Source: Raffaelea ambrosiae (Eukaryota; Ascomycota; Sordariomycetes; Ophiostomatales; Ophiostomataceae). Taken from it: a stretch of 64,000 nt of DNA. Below, in pieces: positions 55,371 to 64,000 of the stretch. The position numbers and the translations under genes were made by a program. Under the pieces are notes generated by a model. That model saw only the letters and a program-made list of their open reading frames with translations, was not told the DNA's origin and made no database searches. Location of the stretch: NCBI GenBank assembly GCA_002778195.1, contig PCDI01000005.1, forward strand, positions 3,235,102-3,299,101. Direction: 5' to 3'. Every line of letters starts with the position of its first letter. Within the stretch, counting starts at the first letter, position 1.

Positions 55371-58300
55371 CTATTCATCTTTGGCCTCCCCCTCCTCGCC
55401 TTCCTCATCCTCTGCAGGAGCTTCCTCGGCATCTTCGTCATCGTCCTCGGCGCCATTCTCGTCAGTCTCAGGGGCTGCGACCTCTCCATTCGTAGGAGCC
55501 ACCGCACCAGTCTTTTCCGACTCCAACCACTCCTCCCACTCAGGGAAGAGCTCTTCGTCCTCCCCGGGCACACCAATCATCTTGGAGACCCGTCCCTTCT
55601 TCGACTTCTCCAGGCTCTGTTTCCATTCAGCGACCACAGCTGGCGCAGCACTCGGCTTGTATGTTTGAGCAAAGAGAGCAGCCTCTGCCAGACGGCCGGT
55701 CGAGGTCAGAGCCTCAATGCAGCCTTGCACATCACCCAGCAGCCACCGGCAGTTGAATGCGACATTGTACGCACCGGCTTCGACAGCCAGCTTGCTCAGT
55801 TCGGCGAGACCCTTGCGGTTCGATGTTGAGCTGTGCAGAAGCAGAAGCGATCCCAAATCCTTGGAATGAGAGAAACACTCCGTTGCAAGGCTCACGTCCC
55901 AGGCAGTGAGCGCGGCATCTTGTCTGCGTTAGGATCATGTCCAAAGTTGGAAAAAAATATAGATTCTGGTCATCACTTACCACCAACAGACTTCCACTTG
56001 TGCTCCACATCGGCGAGCTTAGCAAGCTCGAGTGCAATGTCGAGACGGTTGAGAGACAAAGCCAAGTCGAATTTCTGGTCGGGATCGGTGGCCACATCCA
56101 GCGCAAGCTCCTTAAGCCCTTCACAGCAAAGTCAGAATCCTGGTTCGAAGGTGTTCGAATGCACAGCAGATGGGAGAATGGACTCACCTTGTCCTTCGAG
56201 GAACCGAGCAACTTTGTTCAGCTGGTTCTCTTCAATCGTGGGCTGTATGCTCAGTCAATATAATGTTGCAGTCTATGCCTCCTGTGTAGAGAAAGACGCT
56301 CACCAGAAGCTCAGCAGCTGCCTCCATATCACCCCGGAGAACACATGTCTCATACTCCAGAAGGCTGACTGAAAGCGCAAACGACGTCACGTTGATATCC
56401 TTGTCGGCCAGGTAGATTCTCGAGTCTCTCTGAATGTAGCCGAGGATGTACATCGGTGTATCGGTGTGCGAGATCTGCATGCGACGGGCACGTTAGCATC
56501 TGTCTCCGAAACGCAAGGGGCCTGTCCTGTCGTCCGACTTACAGTGTAGGTTTGGTCGCCAACAAGATAGTTCAGGCGGTTTGTGCTGTTTGTGTAGACA
56601 AAGCAGTCGCCCACCCACTTGCCCGTGCTGACTGTCTCGTTGTTGTCGGTGATGACCTCAAATGCAGCCTCGACGCCATCGTCTTCGATCTCACCAGCTT
56701 GAGCGGCCGCCACGTAGTTCTCCCGCGAAAATCGGAGGATGTAAAAGGTGTCCTCGCAAGCCAGACACACCAGCTCGCCACTGTCGGACCAGTACACTTG
56801 ACGCGGCTCCACCTCGATGCGGCGGACGAGACCGCCAGTCTGCCAGTCAAAGAAAGACACACCTCCCGCACCGCGAACACCAAGCAGAACACCTCCGTGC
56901 AGGCCATCAGCTTGGAAGCCAACATCCAGGCCTCCACTCTTCTCGACAAAGTTCTTGTAGATCTTGACCGACGTCGGAGACTCGCGCACAGCGTAATCGT
57001 TGCTGTTGTCTTTGCATGCCCAAACGCTGTATGAGAGAAACAAAGTTAGAAAGCTGTCTTCGCAAGTGCCTCCAAACAATTGCCGGGAGGGCTGATACGT
57101 ACAAATCAAGTGCGCTGCCGAAGCCCTTTTGGCGCCAAGCTAGAGCAGTATAGATGATGTACTCGCCGTCGCCCGAGACAGCGACGAACCGACCGTTTGG
57201 AGAGTGCTGCAATGTTTGAGGGTAGACTTCGCACTGGCCGAGGTCTTTCGTCTGCAGGTTGATGGGGTCGTTGTCCTTTGCTGACGAGTCCGGCTTGATA
57301 ATGGCCGACACGACGTCGTTGTTCTTCGCCGCAATCACCTTGCCAGAAGAATCCATGGAGATGGCTGGCTCATCGCGGCCCATCTTGACGACAACAACAC
57401 CATCGTCGAAGCCAACACCGATGCCCTGCTTGCCCTTCTGGTAGGACACACACCACACTCGCTCTAGCCCGTAGTTAAGGGATTGCTCAAGACGGTACGT
57501 GCCGCTATGCCATATCTTGATCGTGCCATCCTCCGAACCGGAAACGATGACAGGCAGCTCCGGGTGGTAGACGGCAAAGGAGACGTTGTTCGTGTGGCCC
57601 TCCAGGGTAGCCTGCAGAGACTTGGTGGTCAAGTCCCAGACTTTGATGGTTCGGTCATCGGACGTTGTCAGGATGTACGGGCGGTCAGAGTGCGGATCTT
57701 CGAAACGGAGGATCTGTTAGCATTGTACGGACAGGCCCGCGCATACCGCGACGCCTTGTATGGATTGCGGAGTGGACTCACAGTAGTCGACATAGTTGAC
57801 ACCCTTGGTTTCGTGGGCCTCCAAAGTGAAGTTGGGGGTGCTCGAACCAAGCTGAATAGGACACAGGTTTGTCAGAACAAACGATGCTTGCGTGTCAATG
57901 TGCCCGGTCATCTCATAGCCAACTTACCGACCAAACCTTCACAGTCCTGTCCAAACAGGCGGACGCGAAGAGACTGGTGTCCTTGGGGTTGATCGCAATG
58001 CACATCACATAGTGGCTGTGTCCTTCGTAGACCTGGATGCACTTCCATCCCTTTTCCCAGTCCCAGCACTTGATTGTCATGTCATCACTAGCAGAAAGGA
58101 CAAAGGGTTGCGTTCTGCGGAAGCTGTTAGGGGGCCATGCTCGTGGCGAATACAGTTTGGATGGTCAAGGGAGACGAACGGGTGGACGGCAAGGGCACGA
58201 ATGTAATCGGGATGCGCCTCGAAGCTCGTAATCTTCTCGGAGGTGTTGTAGTTGTAGACACGCAGCTGGAAGTCATCGCTGCCGCAGACGATCCAATTCT

Positions 58301-58813
58301 TTCTCGAGCTGGTAGGGGGTCAGCAGGAGGCCGTGGTTTGCGCGGTCACACAAAGGGAGATGATTTGTCGCAACGCACATAAATCGGCCAGCTCGAACGG
58401 GAACGTCGGTGAGCTCGAACGTCTTCACGATCTGGCCCGTTTCGTAGTTCCAGATGTGGCATTGTCCTGCGAGCAAGCCTGTGTTAGATGTAATTCGGCT
58501 GTGATGGCCCCTGAGCCCCTGAAGGCCGAGGAAGGGCCCGCGAAAGTCCGTCAGAGTAGCCACGCACCAGAGTACAACGTCGTCAAAACCCACGGCTCGT
58601 GAGGGTGAAAGTCAATACCTTTCACCCTCTCGCTCCGGGCGAAGAGGCTTCTCTATTAGATTGCAAAACGCGTGTTAGTACAAACGTGTCCTCGATTAAC
58701 AGGTCCCAAGGAGGGGAAAGGGATAGGCAGGACAGCTGCCCATGTCTGTGTAGAACGGAGTAAATATGCAGCATTGATTATGGTAATGTCATTACCTTCA
58801 CGTCCAGCCGCAT
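55371..58813 (-). CDS. sec27: Coatomer subunit beta' (Sec27/COPB2)
   Basis: COPI coat subunit that binds dilysine cargo signals on Golgi-to-ER vesicles. I read 12 exons: 58813-58796, 58652-58568, 58466-58379, 58308-58180, 58114-57928, 57851-57782, 57697-57103, 57026-56543, 56474-56304, 56242-56188, 56118-55981 and 55918-55371. They join to 855 aa. The start [23 protein letters not shown] is typical. Two WD40 propellers occupy about residues 1-600 (for example [24 protein letters not shown]-type [25 protein letters not shown]). The alpha-solenoid follows ([27 protein letters not shown]). The tail is highly acidic. Unusual splice sites are a GTTCGT donor at 58179 and an acceptor at 57698 that skips an upstream TAACAG; both are forced by frame and conserved sequence. 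Five introns carry a clear CTAAC branch. Confidence 0.94.
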
Positions 58814-59537
58814 GTTGACCTGTAATGGCACGTCAACACGATGCGGGAAAGATGCGAAGAGCGAAAAGGTCGGTGTAAGGTGGGGGGTTGACGACGAAGC
58901 AATTCTTAGACCCTGGCTGGCTGAAATTGAGAACCTGTGTCCTTTCGGGCCTTGCTGCCTAAGGCACTAGGACAGCCACAGACAGGAATACGAGTACGCC
59001 ACACCGTACTTGTAGTTCAATCACGTGAAGCACCCTACGTCCACGACTAACTACGGCGTATGTGCACCCATGTGAAAGACCTCCCTTCTGACGGATTCAT
59101 GAGCACTCCATTAGGGGTGTTAATTCAGTTCAGTTTTCTATCAATTCGATGCATTTATTGTGCTAAAAATAGGGAACATGGAATATAAATAAGGCATTCA
59201 ACAAACAGTCTAGGTATCATGAAACATGCCCAAAAGCAGAGATTTATTGGGGAGAAGCCATGTCTTGCATGACTGTCCAAGGTGGCGGAGTATCCTCTTG
59301 CGTGCTAAACGAAAATGAAAAAAAGCCATAGAGCAAAGCGCTAGATTTCAAAAAGGCCCATCTCAAAAGGGGCCATCTTCAGCACTCTTCTGTATACAGA
59401 GCGCTGGTTCCAAAACCCTCGAGCGCGTCGCTAAACAAAATGAAAACACAAAAGAGAAAAAAAGAAAGACGAAAACGTATACAAAACAGTACAAGACAAA
59501 ACAAAAGGCCCCCAAAATGCTATCATTTCACGTTCTT
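58814..59537. other. Intergenic stretch between the transporter and sec27 genes
   Basis: 724 bp. The sec27 promoter holds a TCACGTGA E-box at 59021-59028, 208 bp from the sec27 ATG. The transporter 3' UTR is AT-rich (59120-59520). No gene is seen. Confidence 0.55.
59021..59028. promoter_or_regulatory. E-box TCACGTGA upstream of sec27
   Basis: Palindromic TCACGTGA in the proximal sec27 promoter, the same 8-mer as at 6710, 13713 and 45113. Confidence 0.4.
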
Positions 59538-61771
59538 TTACTGCGAATGCTGGTCCTTCTCGGTCTGAGAGTCTTCCTCGAGAATGCCATTCTGCTTGCC
59601 ATTCTGAGCAGCGATCCGCGGGCTGCCGTTGCTGGTATGCAAAAAGTAGCGGTGCGCCTCGGGTGTGAGATCATCGTCGTGCAGCTCCTTCGCAGCCTCG
59701 GCATCGACCTCGCGCTTGGCCTGCTCACGGGCCTCCCAGTCGGCGCGGAGATCCTGAATCTTGGACTGGAGATCCAGTTCCGGGTCGTAGGTCTTGGAGA
59801 CGCCAAACATGCGCTCCCACAGAGAAAGATGCGTAGGGTGGACGGCGACGCCGTGGTACTCGTTGGCACGCCCGGCCTTGATGTAGTTCCAGCGGCGCTC
59901 CTGCTCCTTCAGATCCAGGCCGGTCGTGTCGGGCAGGAAAACAAAAGTGAGAAGCATGCCGAGCAGACCAAACCACGGCACGACGTAGAACTTGGTCTGG
60001 GTGTCAATGTAGTTGTAGAGGACGGAGGCGAGCAGAGCACCGGCCTTGCCAATGCAGGCGGAGAAACCGTGGGCAGTGGCACGGACGGGCGTGGGGAAGA
60101 CCTCGCCGGCGACAAGGAAGGTAACCGAGTTGGGGCCGAACTGGTTGAAGAAAGAAGAGAGGAAGTACATAGCCTGGAAGGCGTGGACGCCCTTGGAGCT
60201 GGTGTAGTACTTGTAGTGGAATGCAGGGACGACGAACATGACGAAGCACATCAGGAAACCAATCTGCTGCATCATCTTGCGGCCGTACATCTTGTTGTCA
60301 ATCAAGAAGGAGGCCAGGTAGTATCCGGCCAGAGAGACGATAATGTTGCAGATGTTCCAAACCCAAGTAACCATGACGCTCTTGGGGTTGCTGGAGATGA
60401 CGCTGATGAATTGGGACTGCAGAGGTCAGAAGGTTAGATTGGGATCACAAAGATGGGTTTTCACACAGAAAAAGAAAAGAACAGGAAAAAATGAAAGGAT
60501 GGGAGAAAACAAACCTGGAAAAGCTTGTTGCCGTAGAAGAAGACGTCGTTGCAGAACCAGGCGCCGGCGGTGGCGAGAATGCGGCCACCAAAGTGGCGGA
60601 AGGTGTTCGACAGAGAGGTGACATCGTAGCCGGTAACGTTGCTCTTCTTCTTGGCCAACTGCAGCTGGCGGGAAGCGTTGGGCATCTTGTAGGCACGGTA
60701 GTACACGAGCCAGAGGGTACCAATAGCGGGGAAGGCGAACGACAGACGGAAGGTCCACTGGACGGAGACGAGGCTGTACGGCGGGTCGCCGCTGCCGTGG
60801 TGGAAGATCAGAAGCAGGATGATGAGCAGGGCCTGGTTGGCCATCTGGCCCCAGCCCTGCATCAGGAAAGCGGTGGTGACCTTGCGGCCACGGTGGAGAC
60901 GGTCGTCGCGAGTCGAGAGCTTGCCGGAGCCGACAGCGCTCTCCATGGAGGAGGTGGCTGTCATGGGATATTCGCCACCGACACCGAAGCCGTAGAAGAA
61001 CAGGGACCAGCCGTAGCAGATGACCCAGCCGTTGAGGTTGAGGCCCCAGCTGGCCGTAAGCATGAGCAGGCCGATGAACATGATCAGGGCGTCCTGGATC
61101 AGACCCCAGCGACGGCCGAGCCAGTCACCAATAATCTGTTTGGCTTGTTAGCATATGATCCACATGTGGGAGTGCAAGTTCATCTTTCTCATGGGCCTCG
61201 CTGTCTGGCGGACATGTGCCATTGGCGCGGGAAAACTTACACCGACGGCCGTCTGGCCGATCATGATGCCGATGACCTCGAGATAGGTCACAGCAGCAAC
61301 CCAGTTGGAGGAGCACACGGAGGGGGCCTTCTCGCCCCAGCAGTGGGGCCATGCTGCGGAGAAGAGGGGCGACAAGTTGCCGATGGAGAACAGCACGTAG
61401 CCCTCGAGCCCGAGACCAGCACCGGGCAGAACAGCATTGCGGAAGTACCAGCCCACAGGGCCGAGGGGATCGCGCTTGAACAGCTCCCAGGTGGCCTTGG
61501 CCTCCGTGGCGGCCTCGGCGTTGTTGACCTTGTTCACAAAGGCCAGGCGCTTGCCGAGTGGGAGGTCGGCCCAGTACTTGCCCTCCTCGTTGTAGCTGTC
61601 GTCGGGGTGCGTCAGGTAGCGGAAGATCTCGCGCTCCTGCTCCGGCGTGTACATGCTCTCGGGGCCAATGGGGTAGGTCTCCGTCTCATCGCCAGTTTCC
61701 GGGCCGTGGGGGACGGGGATCATGCCCACCGAGGACTGATGCCTGCGGTCGTGCTGGATGTAGCCGGACAT
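59538..61771 (-). CDS. MFS transporter of the phosphate:H+ symporter type
   Basis: Twelve-helix plasma-membrane transporter of the major facilitator superfamily; closest in motif style to fungal PHS (Pho84-like) phosphate carriers. Exons 61771-61241, 61135-60515 and 60416-59538 join to 676 aa. The hydrophilic N-terminus is about 100 residues. The intracellular MFS signature GDWLGRRWGL follows the first intron, then FYGFGVGGEYPMTATSSMES, the central loop RGRKVTTAFLMQGWGQMANQ, and AGEVFPTPVRATAHGFSACIGKAGALL in the second half. The C-terminal tail of about 120 residues is charged (Gln/Glu/Asp/His) and cytoplasmic. The third exon begins SQFISVISSNPKS. The ATG at 61771 was chosen over upstream in-frame ATGs because those lie in a leader-like region. 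Substrate specificity (phosphate versus glycerophosphodiester) is not settled by sequence. Confidence 0.88.
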
Positions 61772-64000
61772 TGTGGCGGCTGGGAGGATATCGTGGGAGG
61801 CGTCTTGTTGCTGGCAGGAAAATAATTCTAGATGCAGGGACTGGTGGTTGTCTGAATCGGGGAGGATATAAGATGGAGAGAGGCGCAGAGGAAAAATTGC
61901 AATGAAGGAATGATGGCGTGTGGCCCCAGGAGCGACCTGTGAGGCACAAGAGAAATAGGATGCAAGTAAGGAAGACGAATCAGGTGTCTGCCAGTTTCCC
62001 AACAGGTCCGAGTCGAAGTGAGGCGCACCGAGCAAAGCTGGAGAGAGAAAAGGAAGAAGGAGAGGACGTGATGTTGGCGCCGAACCGCAGTTTATACTTT
62101 GGTTTTTTTTCTAGTTTGGCATGATTTTAATTCTTTTTTTGTTTTATTTTCCATTTCTGGGGGTGTGGGCTGGGCTAGCTGGCCCAGTTGGCGCATCGGA
62201 GGAAGGAGCGAACAAGTGGCGACGCCCGTGGGGCGAAGTAGTGTTGCGAGTACTATGTAGCTCCTCTTCGCTCCACGACCAAGCAAGCCCACTACGACTC
62301 TCTACGCACGACACGACCACCGAGGGGCCCAGCGCCGCTGGGGCAAGCCAGATTATCCTCCTCGGGGACGGGGACTGTCCAGAAGCCAACAGCAGGACGG
62401 CACGAGACATGTGCACGAGAGTTGGCGAGAATCGCAGGTGCAGCAGCCCATTGGCCGACAATTGGGCCAGCCAGGCCCAGGGTCTACGAGGCAACTGGCG
62501 GGAACGGGACATCCTTCATTACCCGGTCGGTGACGAATTCGACCCTATGGCACGGTCGAGGGTCGCAGCGTGCACCGCAGACGCCTCTCATGGGACGAGA
62601 GGTGAGGCCGCGGCAGTCTCTGATTCGCCGCAGGCGGAGGAGAGAAAACGGTCTTCCCGGGGGGGGGGGGGGCTTTGGCAACGGACGAAGAACACACCCC
62701 AGCACCGCCAACATCGACCTGCAGGCGAGCACTATGTACTATGTACTCGTAGAGCCGTACACTAAACTAGGGCAGGCACTTAACGAAACAATCCCCACAA
62801 ATGGACAGTCGCTGCAAACAGGCAAAGCTTGGCTGGGAAGGTGACGTTTCTGGGTGTCTGAGTGTCTGGGTGTGTCTGGGTTTTCCTTTCTTTTTCCCGG
62901 CTCTTTGTTTTATGTTTTACATGGACGGGCAGTGCTCTGGTAGTGCACTGTTCCGGCCCCCCTCCCTCCTCCATGCAACTTTGTAGCATTGACGATGCTA
63001 GCACACGGTGTTGGCTCGACTGGTTATCCAATTTTGCAGCGCCTACACAGTCCTGACGAATTGCCGCCCCCCCTGCTGCGCTACCGTCCCAATTCGCTGC
63101 CCGTCGACGCACGCACAGATGCTTCTGCTGGACCTTGCATTTTATTCGTCTTCCAACACTTCCAGTTCTGGGAACTGGTCGCGTGCCCTCGTCGTCATGG
63201 ACTCTTGGCACTGGGGACTCGCCAGATTTCGACGGTCCAAGGCTGCTTGGCAGGCTTTTAAAGTCCAGCCAATCAGATGACCGGATCTACACACGTGTGT
63301 CGACGACAGGCTGCCAGATCCCCCGCCATGGCCCTTACCTTTCTCGGCATCCCGGCTTACGTCGTGTGCGCACTGGCCAAAGCCTTGTACCTTTTTGCCC
63401 CACACCTTTTGGAACGGCTTGTCCGGAGCAACTAACCATCCAGTGCTGGCCCACGTGCTTTCGAGGGCCTCCGTGCATTTGTTAGCGCATTTGCGCGTAA
63501 ATCGGTGTGTTCCCTTAACAGACCACGTCCCAGCCTGAGCAGACGAGAAACGTCTGCTCAACATCCCATCGCCACATGAGTACACGCCCACCACACGGAC
63601 ACTGCGAAAACAAGCAAAAAAAGTCGCGGTGGTAAGACTCTTGACTCCGCCTTGGCCTACCATGGCCCACCTCACAATCTCCTTCCTCTCCCACTTCCCG
63701 AATACTCGTCGAGAGAGCACGCGCCTGATTGCCTTCATCTCGTACCCCCTTAATCTGAGAGAGATCGGGGATGCTACCGCAGCTATTAACGGGCATTGCC
63801 ATGTTTCGGCCATTTCCATAAAGACTTCACTTTTGGACACCGAACCCACTGCGGCATGAAAACGACGGGGCAAGTCACAACAGCTGTCGTAAGATCGCAA
63901 TGCTGCTCTCGTGCTCTCCTTTTCGAAACCCCGTTGCTGAGAAAATGCCGGCGTCTTGCTTTATTCCAAGATGCTTGGCATGCAGTGTGACCTCGCAATT
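61772..64000. other. Gene-free right end of the window
   Basis: 2.2 kb from the transporter ATG to the window edge. It holds the transporter leader (C/T-rich on the minus strand), TACTATGTA at 62251-62259 and 62737-62745, a G run at 62660-62671 and a CCAATCA box at about 63269-63275. A 252-codon minus-strand frame (63142-63900) has no recognisable features and is not called. Confidence 0.5.

Noticed and set aside
63142..63900. 252-codon minus-strand frame near the right edge
   Set aside because: No domain, no bias like neighbouring genes and an unclear start. It could be part of a gene continuing outside the window, but nothing here supports that.

Overview
This is nuclear DNA from a filamentous ascomycete, most likely a Sordariomycete. 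Three things point there: short introns (about 52-336 nt) with GT..AG ends and CTAAC/CTGAC-type branch sites, roughly balanced base composition with strong G/C codon preference in the genes, and the identity and form of the proteins (long fungal Hap2, HCNGP-type protein, DUF3712-type membrane protein, COP9 subunit, Fan1). I see no rRNA, tRNA, transposon, prophage, CRISPR array or secondary-metabolite cluster. All exon boundaries were read by eye; every spliced model below closes in frame.

Left third (1-26 kb), gene-dense: the 5' end of an unidentified gene (-), ogg1 (-), U2AF large subunit (+), rps13/uS15 (+), sdc1/Dpy-30 (-), fan1 (+), a Ser/Pro-rich protein with two SAGLP repeat blocks (+), hap2/hapB (+), lsm2 (+), pso2/snm1 (-), csn4 (+) and an SGNH hydrolase (-). 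Three DNA-repair genes (ogg1, fan1, pso2) lie within about 22 kb, and Fan1 and Pso2 are both interstrand-crosslink nucleases.

Middle (26-40 kb), gene-poor: about 10 kb with one credible small gene (a 54-residue Cys-containing protein at 32.3 kb) and many micro- and minisatellites, then rpt4 (+) at 35.8 kb.

Right part (40-62 kb): gfa1 (+, hexosamine and chitin precursor synthesis), pre4/proteasome beta7 (-), an HCNGP/SAP30BP-type protein (+), a DUF3712-type single-span membrane protein (-), then a 4 kb gene-free stretch, a flavocytochrome b2-like L-lactate dehydrogenase (-), sec27/COPB2 (-, 12 exons) and an MFS phosphate-type transporter (-). The last 2 kb carry no gene I can support.

Four gene pairs are divergent with short shared upstream regions (ogg1/U2AF, sdc1/fan1, pso2/csn4, pre4/HCNGP); three of these hold a TCACGTG E-box. 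Two sequence gaps (one N at 24313, five N at 51398-51402) are each flanked by a 95-bp duplication and look like unmerged assembly overlaps; the first falls in the csn4 gene and disturbs its last intron. I found no convincing unknown biological system. The best leads are the repair-gene neighbourhood, the independently encoded SAGLP repeats, a dispersed 9-mer (TACTATGTA) concentrated in the intergenic DNA, and the small orphan-like gene in the gene-poor island.
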